Of a stretch of 64,000 bases of DNA, positions 18,601 through 25,802 are shown one piece after another (the stretch's first letter is position 1; the number at the start of each line of letters is the position of its first letter). The notes under the pieces are model-generated. The model did not search any database. It saw nothing but the letters and a program-made list of their open reading frames with translations, and was not told the origin of the DNA. The position numbers and the translations under genes were made by a program. This stretch comes from Candidatus Cardinium hertigii (GTDB taxonomy: Bacteria; Bacteroidota; Bacteroidia; Cytophagales; Amoebophilaceae), in the NCBI RefSeq assembly GCF_003176915.1, contig NZ_CP029619.1, positions 868,001 through 932,000 of the forward strand, given 5' to 3'.

Positions 18601-19226
18601 AGGAAGCCTCTATTACGCCCCATGAAAAGACCGCATCGCTCGCACAACTGTCCGCTTTTCATGATTGGGTGCGTTCCTTTAAAAATATAGATCCTTTTCT
18701 TATTGCAGAGATACTGCTCTTATTGCGGCGCTGCTATGGGTTTAAACGGCATGCATCGGGTCAGCTTTTTTATGTACGGGCCGTAAAGATTGCCGAGTGG
18801 GTAGCTACTTGGACAGATGGTTATGCTAAACTGGTTTATGCGACGCTGCTGTATGATTTGGTCCGCTATACCAGACTGCCGCTTTCCTATATCAAAGGTA
18901 ATTACAAAAGGGGAATTTACTGCTTTGTAGAAAATACAATCGCTATCGATAGCCGAAAGCGTTTAGAAGAATCGCTGCTGGCTATTGCTAACCGCTTTAA
19001 GGAATCCTTGCAAAAAGAACATATTTCTGTACTCTATGTGAAGCTGGCAGAGCGGTTATATGACTTAAAGCATGCTTCCGGTTACAAAGATCCCGCCATT
19101 ATACAAGCCATGGCCAAAGAAAGCTTAACCATCGATGTGGAGCTGGCCCAGCGCTGTAGAGAACCAGGTATGGCTATTCTTTTGAAGCAGGCAGCAGAGG
19201 AAGTATTGCTTATAAACAAACAATAG
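15672..19226 (+). CDS. Na+/solute symporter - pseudokinase - degenerate HD fusion
   Basis: This 1184-residue paralogue of the 6361-9912 protein is intact. Residues 1-~490 are the sodium:solute symporter core with MSTADSKL. The linker LLPQPAGTGW (~480) leads to extra helices up to ~690 and a degenerate kinase region. Asn738 (IQNVTQS) stands where the His would be, and MLGDRAQLVQLL resembles the start of a kinase ATPase domain. The last ~180 residues align with the RelA/SpoT HD domain, but the catalytic positions have changed: His to Arg1036 (FYVRA), HD to Tyr1061-Asp1062 (LLYDLVRYT) and the late Asp to Glu1127 (KLAERLYD). It should not hydrolyse (p)ppGpp and may bind ligand or act as a regulator. 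An Rpn-type gene follows. Confidence 0.85.
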   Translation: MNIPLIMVIAFLLLSLATGLYYSKRTTSLKEYAIGHKKFTTATLVATTLATTWGGGQLVRDVEQVYDRGLYWMIFSCLSFADVLIIIPLSLRMGSFMQHFSMPESIGSVYGKYPRLITALAGIASAIAIIASQINVMSLAINRCIGTGHSAYTECITVAATLILILYSTFGGIRAVTFTDVLQFLTFSAIIPLFTWFMFRQTGKSIGEIVAFLQNYPKFQLSYAFHFDHNLLIMLSMVLGIVSSIDPTTMQRVYMASDPRQANKTFFYSGIFSFIIIGCVIAASLFVFVSMPKLAIIEVWPYIMNHLPSIFKGCVCISLLAMTMSTADSKLNTCSVMVSHDIVESIKTMKFPYFSSLRFRARLLKRLIRLVDGINPIQLARLTSMIIGLFAMVLAFYCKDLLTLLMLALALYVPIVTAPFVLALFGFRGSSQTALIGMITGIVAILAWNRWIKPITGMDGSFFCMLANGLAMLAAHYLLPQPAGTGWVPPDKTYQQWQQEKERIARRNKQERAIFFTKENLAKLKPKAITTVFVGVYLIITSLVSSCYYNGQTKAVWVSIPFCMLGVAYIGYVAFFANKIPDWAIGKYGFISVLVGFPLHLLFSCFLCQTLLVPFLLFFTHGTVLLWTLPLYWSLRVLAITAGGMLVAICYCKATVVCPSLTLLLSILGFGLLLLMISVWAKNSIVQKESRNLYFLQKQATQEAYELKKLAYSEELPIASSQSTLAQEGTILEKAIQNVTQSIAFVDSTTPFLKEDFQSILDKFAEWAYYLKQRAKRQDQLLLQPTVIPLEALIDAGEVAYQKEKGYLPGLWVEEADIMPATMLGDRAQLVQLLCMAFSYVREASASRFSPITLQLQSTQLRYKKREPLEEKESPDCITFPALALVVHTENKQIPLPILQTIYDVEGPAVTQPVVSALSPQKVNLHKEKLASIVYAHYGLLLWPHAEQLVCLLPLDVTQVREEMLALSLPREAGTQEEASITPHEKTASLAQLSAFHDWVRSFKNIDPFLIAEILLLLRRCYGFKRHASGQLFYVRAVKIAEWVATWTDGYAKLVYATLLYDLVRYTRLPLSYIKGNYKRGIYCFVENTIAIDSRKRLEESLLAIANRFKESLQKEHISVLYVKLAERLYDLKHASGYKDPAIIQAMAKESLTIDVELAQRCREPGMAILLKQAAEEVLLINKQ
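17081..17429 (+). repeat. Near-identical 349-bp linker block, copy in the full-length gene
   Basis: Counterpart of 14331-14679 at a constant 2750-base offset. The visible differences are the AAA/GCA codon in the ERIxRRN segment and one silent change nearby. Confidence 0.9.
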
Positions 19227-19403
19227 CATTCATTTGGAACATAGGTACTTTTTTAGGTAAGACATTACGTAGAGTACACATTTCTATTTTGTTATGTAAA
19301 TCAAACAATACGTTAGGTGCAAACAATAGACACAACAAGTCAGCTTTGCAAGAAGACAATTTATGCTCTTTATACCCATTTTGCGTTTAAACCATAAGAC
19401 AGT

Positions 19404-20375
19404 ATGACCAGCCATCTAAAATAGGATGCTTTAATCAAAAAGATCTTAACGGATCAACTAGCTGCACAGGAATTCCTAGAACACTATTTACCAGCTGACT
19501 TTAAAGCGCTTGTTGATTTAAGTCAAATCACCATAGAAAAAGAATCTTTTGTTGAAGATAACCTTAAAAGAAAATTAACCGATCTCCTCTATTCCGTTAA
19601 AACCAAAAATCAGAAAAAAGCTTTTGTCTATGTATTAATTGAAGCACAGGTTATACCAGATCATTGGATGGCATTGCGCTTATGGAAATACATGCTTTTG
19701 TTATGTGAACGCAATAGGAAAAATAAAAACAGTTTACCTTTAATATGTCCCATTGTAATTTACCACGGCTCTAAACCATACCATGCACCCAGGAATATAT
19801 GGCAATTGTTTAGCAACCCTGAACAAGCCCAAAAATTAATGGGGGAAGAGTATCAACTAATTGATTTACAAAGCATGTCAGATGATGCCATTTTACAAAA
19901 GAAACATTTGGCTATGTTTGAATACCTGCTCAAACACATCCATAAACGCGATATACTCAAATTATGGGAAAACGTATTTACACACTGCCAACACGCTCTA
20001 TTAGTAGATAAAGAAAAAGGTTATATTTGTATAAAGGCTTTGGTATGGTATAGCGATGCTAAGTTACCGGAAGAAAAACAGGCGGCATTAGAACGGGTCA
20101 TCTCGAGCCATTTATCTAAAGAAGAAACAGCTACGATTATGAGAACCATTGCACAAAAATACATTGAGGAAGGCAGACAGCAGGGGGTAATGCAAGGCAT
20201 GGAGAAAGGTATGGAACAGGGGATAATGCAAGGTATGGAAAAAGGCATGGAAAAAGGTAAAATGGAAAGGAACCTTGAAATAGCTAAAGCCATGCTAGCG
20301 AATGGTGTTGAGGTCTCTTTTATTGCCCAAATTACTGGACTTGATACGGCTTGTATTGCTTCCCTTCAATTATAA
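19404..20375 (+). pseudogene. Rpn family PD-(D/E)XK transposase-like protein with in-frame amber
   Basis: Reading from the ATG at 19404 gives a full-length Rpn/YhgA-type nuclease of 323 codons interrupted only by TAG at codon 7 (19422-19424). The catalytic region LTDLLYSVK (Asp60) and VLIEAQV (Glu80, Gln82) is otherwise sound. It is followed by DHWMALRLWKYM and CPIVIYHGSKP. The C-terminus has QGMEKGM-type repeats and the family ending ANGVEVSFIAQITGL. No standard start lies between the TAG and ATG 19668, which would omit the nuclease core. Rpn proteins promote RecA-independent recombination, fitting the rearranged surroundings. It is either a nonsense pseudogene or is expressed by amber read-through. 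Confidence 0.8.
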
Positions 20376-20632
20376 ATTTACAATAATTCATTCTAGTAAG
20401 AAAGCGGTTCCCCCTTAACATTGCATTATAAATAAGGTTATATTAACTTGCCCTATTGTAGAAGGGAAATAAAATTAACAAGGTAAACAAATAACCTGCA
20501 TTGATTTCATCCCTATTTTGCAAGGTTTTTATACAAAAAATTCAAAATATAGTTATTGTATAGTATGAATATAATGATTTTTATATTGATTAATATATAA
20601 ATATATAATACTTTAGGGCATACTACCTAGGG

Positions 20633-20822
20633 TAGTCATGGCTATATTCTTTACCATAAAAATAGTTAGATTAAAGCTCTTTTCAGCTGGCGTTAGTAAG
20701 GTATCGCTACTTGTTTTGCAATGGCATCTATAATAGTAGGGTTCCTCTCCTTGTAAAAAATAGATAGGGGCATAGCTACCTTTTTGTAATTTCTGTAGAA
20801 CTGTTTCAACTGATTGTATCAT
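20633..20822 (-). pseudogene. holA: 5' fragment of holA (DNA polymerase III delta subunit)
   Basis: The minus-strand frame begins MIQSVETVLQKLQKGSYAPI and YFLQGEEPYY, matching the start of Bacteroidota delta subunits. A frameshift then hides IDAIAKQVAIPY, and another follows TPAEKSFNLTIF. Only about 60 of ~340 residues remain. A functional holA must lie elsewhere, because the clamp loader is essential. This looks like a translocated fragment carried in by rearrangement. Confidence 0.7.
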
Positions 20823-21162
20823 ACATATGTTTAAAACCTGGGTAAACGATGCTAACTTACCAATGGTTTCTAATGGGATGGCTTGTTTGTACGGTTGGTA
20901 GCTTCTTTATATATTTGTGCATCCAGGTGCGTAAATTACCCTTTGCTATATCTCATCGACCTTACAAAATACAAAAATATAATTTGTATATTGTCATATC
21001 AATGTAGGTAGGGCAGCTAATTATTTTTTTTTGCGTAGTTCCGCGGCAGCTCTATCGCTTCCCACTGTTTTTAAATTGGCTAGTTTTAAGTTGGCTAGGG
21101 TTTAAGTACAGCTAGAGGGGTAGGGAGTACTTTTTTGAAAAGGCAGAGTAGTATACAATTGG
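20823..21162. other. Intergenic region before the tRNA
   Basis: This 340-base region holds no confident gene. The minus-strand frame upstream of the holA relic stays open for about 20 codons (AIPLETIGKLASFTQ), possibly more rearranged coding sequence. The tRNA promoter presumably lies at its right end. Confidence 0.4.
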
Positions 21163-21236
21163 GCGCTCGTAGTTCAACCGGATAGAACGTCGGATTTCGG
21201 CTCCGAAGGTTGAGGGTTCGAGTCCTTCCGAGCGCA
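21163..21236 (+). tRNA. tRNA-Arg (anticodon TCG)
   Basis: The 74-base cloverleaf folds fully. The acceptor GCGCTCG (21163-21169) pairs with CGAGCGC (21229-21235). The D stem is GTTC/GAAC, the anticodon stem TCGGA/TCCGA has loop TTTCGGC, and the T arm is GAGGG TTCGAGT CCTTC. The anticodon at 21197-21199 reads CGA arginine codons. The discriminator is A and CCA is not encoded. It stands alone beside the holA relic and the stress-gene island, a common context for integration. Confidence 0.95.
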
Positions 21237-21310
21237 CAAATTTTTCTAAATAAGCCCCTATAAGAGGTATAAAAAGAAATAACTGAAATACAATCAATTA
21301 TGCCAATTGT

Positions 21311-21974
21311 TTATGTTATAGTTAATGCATTTGTTACCTCAGTAACCCCTTGTAATGACCAAGCAGCGTTTTCTGCCTCTTCCATTTCATCAAAATTACG
21401 CACACTGCCTTTAAGCATTACTTTATTACCAGCCACTTCGACTTGAATTCTACTGGCATCTATGCGGGCGTGTCGTTCGAATTCTTTCATAATCTGTTCT
21501 TTTACATTTCTTGCATCGATACCAACGCTGGGTTTTACTACGATAGTATTGACCACTGCTTTTACACCCCAAATATTGCCAACCACTGACGTAGCCGTAT
21601 TCTTTTGATACTGCCATTCCACGGTTCCAGATAAAGTAACATAACCTTTCTCTACTACTATTTTAATAGATTCATCTGGTATCATCACATTTAATTTCAA
21701 TGCCCTGGTTGCTGCTTCAGCTATCTCTGCATCGCTTCTTTTGCCCAATGTAGTAGGTTCTACTGTAATTTCATCTACCACACCTCGTACTCCAACTATA
21801 TTTTTTACATTATTTTCCGCAATGGATTTTTCGATAAAGGTTTTGACGGTTCCACCGAGCACTACAACAGCATGCTTGCCTTTAATAGCAACCCGTAATA
21901 TCAGCGGCGTCAAGTCTTGGCTCGAATTTACGTTTTTCCATTACAGTAGTATATAATTTTCCATTAGTTACCAT
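21311..21974 (-). pseudogene. BON-domain protein, frameshifted near its start
   Basis: The true start appears to be the ATG at 21974, 3 bases after a perfect AAGGAGGT. It opens MVTNGKLYTTVMEKRKFEPR and LDAADIT. The frame then breaks at the CCC run 21892-21894 (GGG on the coding strand); removing one G continues into VAIKGKHAVVVLGGTVKTF. The remainder (~200 residues) has three BON modules with the typical VTLSGTV and GVKAVVNTI patterns and ends EVTNALTIT. BON proteins are phospholipid-binding, usually periplasmic stress proteins. A 200-codon frame from TTG 21913 lacks half of the first BON. It is probably inactivated, unless expressed by slippage. Confidence 0.75.
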
Positions 21975-21977
21975 ATT

Positions 21978-21985
21978 ACCTCCTT
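21978..21985 (-). promoter_or_regulatory. Perfect Shine-Dalgarno for the BON gene
   Basis: ACCTCCTT on the plus strand is AAGGAGGT on the minus strand, just upstream of the ATG at 21974. It fixes the start beyond the present frameshifted frame. Most genes in this window have no such site. Confidence 0.8.
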
Positions 21986-22164
21986 GTTTAAGATGGTTTT
22001 GATTAAATAACATCTAAACAAATTTGTATTTTGCAAAAAGTATGGCTCATTGTTGGATTACATGGATGAATGTATTATATTATTTAATCTAATAAATCTA
22101 TTATTTTTTCCTAAGCTAATATTAGCATGAAAAGTTCAATTTATCAATAGCCCTAAAAATAAAA

Positions 22165-22172
22165 AAGGAGGT
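22165..22172 (+). promoter_or_regulatory. Perfect Shine-Dalgarno for hsp20
   Basis: AAGGAGGT lies 4 bases before the ATG at 22177. The same octamer precedes the BON and DUF2188 genes. Confidence 0.85.
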
Positions 22173-22176
22173 AGTT

Positions 22177-22644
22177 ATGACATTCCATTTACCTTTTGTA
22201 AAACATAAATCAGATGGCAGCAATTTAGTTAGACGGGATTATTTTCATAATTTGTTTAATGAATTGTTTAATAATGATTTTTATACGTTTCCGACATCTT
22301 TTGCAGCTGGTAACGAAAAAAGCATATTGCCAAGAACGGATATTTCGGAGACGGATGCAGCTTATTGTATTGAAGTAGAGTTACCAGGTATGCAAGCAAA
22401 TGATATAGAACTAAAAATAGATAACAATATACTAACCATCAGGGGTAAAAAAGAAGAAACAACGGAAGATAAAGACAAGAATTACTATATGCGTGAAAGA
22501 TACTATGGCATATTTCAACGTTCTATAACCTTACCTAGTAATATAAGTGAGGAACACATAGATGCTCAATTTGATAATGGTATTCTGTGTATACGCATTC
22601 CCAAAAGAGAAGCGGGAAAAACAAAAAAAATTGAAATTAAATAA
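22177..22644 (+). CDS. Small heat-shock protein, Hsp20/alpha-crystallin family
   Basis: This 155-residue cytoplasmic holdase prevents aggregation of unfolding proteins. The alpha-crystallin domain spans about residues 50-145: PRTDISETDAAYCIEVELPG, then NILTIRGKKEE, then YYMRERYYGIFQRSITLP, and the closing DNGILCIRIPK with its G-x-L motif. The C-terminal tail has the I-x-I-like KKIEIK. The N-terminal arm has the RRDYFHNLFNELFNNDF region. A perfect Shine-Dalgarno precedes the ATG. It lies between the divergent BON gene and the DUF2188 gene, all with the same strong ribosome site, so I infer a stress island acquired as a unit. Confidence 0.95.
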   Translation: MTFHLPFVKHKSDGSNLVRRDYFHNLFNELFNNDFYTFPTSFAAGNEKSILPRTDISETDAAYCIEVELPGMQANDIELKIDNNILTIRGKKEETTEDKDKNYYMRERYYGIFQRSITLPSNISEEHIDAQFDNGILCIRIPKREAGKTKKIEIK

Positions 22645-22817
22645 TGAACATAATGAATTACAAAAAGTATTCAAGTTGTAAACATTTTTTACTGTTAGGC
22701 ATATAAGCAATAAAAGTAGGCAGAAGGTTGCATATGTTATATAACGTATTTAATATTGTCCTATTAAGTTATATAAAGCTTAAGTGAACAGATTTTTGTA
22801 GAAGCATACAAAATATA

Positions 22818-22825
22818 AAGGAGGT
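22818..22825 (+). promoter_or_regulatory. Perfect Shine-Dalgarno for the DUF2188 gene
   Basis: AAGGAGGT lies 4 bases before the ATG at 22830, the third use of this octamer within 900 bases. Confidence 0.85.
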
Positions 22826-22829
22826 TATT

Positions 22830-23060
22830 ATGGTAGTACGTGGTCAATCACCAGAAGCAAAAGGTCATTTTTTTCATGTTACACACAATAAGGCAGATAA
22901 TAAATGGCATGTAAAAGAGGTAAAAGCTAAAAATTTCGATACCTATGATTCTAAGGAAGAAGCCATTAAACGAGCAGAGGATCAAGCTAGAAGCATGGAC
23001 CAGGGACATGTAGTGATTCATAGGGAGGATGGTAAATTTGATACCATTGAAAATTTCTAG
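22830..23060 (+). CDS. DUF2188 family small protein
   Basis: This 76-residue soluble protein matches the DUF2188 pattern: FFHVTHNKADNKWHVKEVKA, a central YDSKEEAIKRAEDQAR helix and the closing GHVVIHREDGKFDTIENF. The biochemical role is unknown, and such proteins are often found with stress genes. It is probably co-acquired with hsp20 and the BON gene. A long hairpin follows at 23085-23135. Confidence 0.85.
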   Translation: MVVRGQSPEAKGHFFHVTHNKADNKWHVKEVKAKNFDTYDSKEEAIKRAEDQARSMDQGHVVIHREDGKFDTIENF

Positions 23061-23084
23061 TTTTAATTTAATTAATTAATAGAT

Positions 23085-23135
23085 ACATGCTAAAAATTTG
23101 AAACAGTGTTGAATGATTCAAACTTTTTAGCATGT
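23085..23135 (+). terminator. Long hairpin after the DUF2188 gene
   Basis: The arms 23085-23102 and 23117-23135 pair over 18 bp with a single bulged C, around a 14-base loop. They begin 25 bases after the stop. The stem contains internal A/T runs, and no strong T-run follows it. Confidence 0.6.
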
Positions 23136-23258
23136 ATTTAAATATGTATGCTCCCTATTTCTTTTTAGGAAAATGCTGTTGCTTAGTTGGCTTTTCCCTT
23201 CCCAATCAAAACATAACTGTAAATTTATTGGTTTTATGCCAATAAATTATCTATACTT

Positions 23259-23410
23259 ATAACTGTGGTTTAATAATTTGCCATTTATAAATGGCAAATG
23301 GTTTTTTTTTTGCTACTGACCTTAGTAGTAGGATTGTATTTTAGTAGAGAAGTGATTACCTTATGTACATATGCACTAGGGCGTAAGCTGTTTATTACAA
23401 TCCCGTTGAC
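23259..23410 (+). pseudogene. N-terminal fragment of a symporter paralogue
   Basis: The bases align with the first ~45 codons of the copy at 48499. TTTAATAATTTG aligns with its TTCAATAATTTA. GACCTTAGTAGTAGGATTGTATT is shared, and the translation reads LVVGLYFSREVITL, then YALGRK. The start codon is lost and homology ends near 23410. The upstream ~60 bases also match those of the 48499 copy, including the GGTTTTAT and TATACTTA motifs. Confidence 0.8.
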
Positions 23411-23424
23411 TTTTTAATATAAAC

Positions 23425-23452
23425 AAGGAGAACAAAATAAGGAGAACAAAAT
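23425..23452 (+). repeat. Tandem 14-bp duplication carrying the ribosome site
   Basis: AAGGAGAACAAAAT occurs twice in direct tandem (23425-23438 and 23439-23452), abutting the ATG at 23453. Each unit contains AAGGAG, giving two candidate Shine-Dalgarno sites at 8 and 22 bases from the start. Confidence 0.9.
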
Positions 23453-23863
23453 ATGGAAATAACCTACACCTCTTGTCCAAGCCATTCATACGTTGACTTT
23501 TTAACCGATCGGCTTAATCAGGAGGCCCATCCGCTTCAAGCCATTACTCCTTTTGCCTTTTTTATAAAGGAAGCTAAGCATGAATCAATTATAGCTGGGT
23601 TAAACGGATTTCGGATATTTGGCTCGCTGTACATTGACCAATTATGGGTCGACCCTATCTATCGAAGTCAAGGGTTAGGTCGACAATTAATGGAACAAGT
23701 AGAGCTACTGGGGCGTAAAGAACAATGTAGTATGCTAACGGTTGCTACCATGAGCTTTTTAGGCGCACAAAAATTTTATGAAAAACTTGGCTATGTAGTT
23801 GAGTTTATAAGGGAGGGTTATGTCAACCAATCCAGTTGTATATATTTAAAGAAAAAATTATAA
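23453..23863 (+). CDS. GNAT-family acetyltransferase
   Basis: This compact 136-residue GNAT enzyme has YIDQLWVDPIYRSQGLGRQL (residues ~60-80), containing the acetyl-CoA loop R-S-Q-G-L-G. The late FLGAQKFYEKLGYVVEF segment is the standard C-terminal motif. The substrate is unknown. The stop overlaps the start of the following symporter frame by one base (TAATG at 23861-23865), implying translational coupling when that gene was intact. A truncated paralogue lies at 25340. Two tandem ribosome sites precede the start. Confidence 0.88.
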   Translation: MEITYTSCPSHSYVDFLTDRLNQEAHPLQAITPFAFFIKEAKHESIIAGLNGFRIFGSLYIDQLWVDPIYRSQGLGRQLMEQVELLGRKEQCSMLTVATMSFLGAQKFYEKLGYVVEFIREGYVNQSSCIYLKKKL

Positions 23864-25310
23864 TGGCCTCATTATACCATAATGCCCCTATTCGTATAGT
23901 AATAGCCTTCTTGCTATTGACGCTAGCAGTAAGTATGTACTTTCATAAAAAAACAATTACGCTACGGGAGTATGCAGTAGGTAATAAAAAATTTGCCACA
24001 GCTGTTTTAGTAGCTACCATGCTGGCTACTAAATTGGGGGGGGCACTATGCCTTTATATGTAGAAGAAATTCACAGTCGAGGTATTGATTGGATATTTAT
24101 AGCCTTATCCACCAGTTTTACCTTTTTATTGCTTAGCCGTTTGGTATTGCGCATGGGGGGCTTTATGCAGCATCTTTCCATGCCCGAAAAACATAGGTAG
24201 TGTGTATGGGACCCCTATCCTAGAATGGTTGCGGCTTTATCTAATATCTGTAATTCTATTGCTGGGATATCCATTCAAATTACCGTAATCTCTAAAGCAA
24301 TTGCAATGTGCATGCCATCATGTGCACCTCAAGCTATACAATAAACGGTATTCACTACCTCTGTTTAAATCTTCTATTCTTCTTTTGGAAGGATTCGTTC
24401 CGTTACCTTTACGGATGTATTACAATTTATAACTTTTACATTGATCATTCCTTTTTTATCGATCCTCATGATCCAAAAAATAGACAATCCCTTTGCCGAT
24501 ACCATTCCTTTTTTACAGAGTCAAACACAATTTCAATTAAGCAGTTTATTCCATTGTAATACCAGCCTAATCTCTACTATTTCCATGGCTCTATCAGCTT
24601 TTAGTAGTATATATGGAACACTCTAATATACAACGTATTTACATGGCTTCAGATGTGCTGCAGGCACAACGGGTTTGCCGTTATGTCAGCATTTTTAGTT
24701 TAATTATAACAATTTGTATTATTTTAATTAGCATAGCTGCTTTTATAGCTGCCCCTACTTTGCCCAGCACGGAAATCTGGACCTATATCACGCAGCATAT
24801 TCCCCCCTTCTTTAAAAGATTCCTTGCCATTAGCTTATTGGCTATGACTATGTTAACTACTGATTCTGATTTGAATGCTTGTTCCGTTATAGTCAGTCAC
24901 GATATATATGCAAGCTTACAAAATATAAGAAGGATGCCTGTTATAGCTTCCTTGTTCTTGGCCAGATGTACTACTGTTATAGTAGGTTTAACTGCTATGT
25001 TCTTGGCCTTTAAGCATAATAACTTATTAGAATTATTGTGTTTAGTAATTGATTTTTTTGTGCCGATTGTAACCGCTCCTTTTCTCTTGGCTGTGTATGG
25101 TTTTCGCGGAAGTTCCCGTACAGCGTTAATCGGGATGGTTACTGGTATAGGCACTATTCTAGCTTGGAATCGGTGGATTGAACCTATAACTGGTATCAAT
25201 GGTTTAGCCATGTTAGCTGCCCATTACCTATTGCCGCAACCAGCAGGAACCGGATGGGTAGCTTCTGATAAAACCTACCAACAAAGGCAGCAAGAAAAGG
25301 AAAGAATCAG
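23863..25310 (+). pseudogene. Symporter paralogue with multiple frameshifts
   Basis: The ATG at 23863 opens a symporter N-terminus (VIAFLLLTLAVSMYF, YAVGNKKFATA). The frame breaks at the G8 run around 24037-24044. Further breaks follow near 24187, 24211, 24345-24385 and 24610. Between them are recognisable pieces: RGIDWIF, MGGFMQHLSMPE, RIRSVTFTDVLQF and NIQRIYMASD. The last 249-codon frame carries MTMLTTDSDL, altered from the family STADSKL, and the linker LLPQPAGTGW. Homology stops at QQEKERIR (~25310), at the start of the linker block, and a GNAT fragment follows. It is certainly dead as a transporter. Confidence 0.9.
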
Positions 25311-25339
25311 AAGTATGTATTTATACAATAGTTACTGTA

Positions 25340-25600
25340 ATGGAAATCGAATACACATCTAATCCCAAGCATGAGGCAATTAATTACTTAATTAATCAGC
25401 TCAGTCAATCAGTAGAAAGAATTCCATTTTTGCGCCCTTTTTCCTTTTTTATAAAGAGCAAAGATAAGCAAATTAAGGCAGGTGTAAATGGATTTTTAGT
25501 ATATGGTGCGATTTATACTGATCAATTGTGGGTAAGTCCTCAATACCGTAAACAAGGTTTAGGGCATGACTTGGGCCATATGGTGTGCGTTTAATGATGG
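25340..25600 (+). pseudogene. Truncated GNAT acetyltransferase paralogue
   Basis: The 84-codon frame MEIEYTSNPKHEAINYLINQ continues through IYTDQLWVSPQYRKQGLGHD and aligns with the first ~80 residues of the gene at 23453. It stops just after the acetyl-CoA loop. The remaining C-terminal strand and helix are missing or scrambled in the next 140 bases. The bases up to 25802 hold no other gene. Confidence 0.8.
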
Positions 25601-25802
25601 AACAATAACAATTTTATGTAATCCAGATAGCTGCTACCGACTATAGCCTTTGTATAGCAATAAATATAGGAAGTGAAAGTATATTTATAAATGGCGTGAT
25701 GGTTATCAAAGCGTACCCTACTATCCTTTTGATAGTACTATAGTTGTTTACTTTAAAGACTAGTGAGCATGATTTATAATACGCTACCAGCGTAAAAAAT
25801 AT

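Noticed and set aside
23277-23311. Palindrome and T-run as an original terminator of the DUF2188 gene
   Set aside because: The bases align to the symporter N-terminal coding region, so the palindrome is secondary; the hairpin at 23085-23135 is the better terminator.
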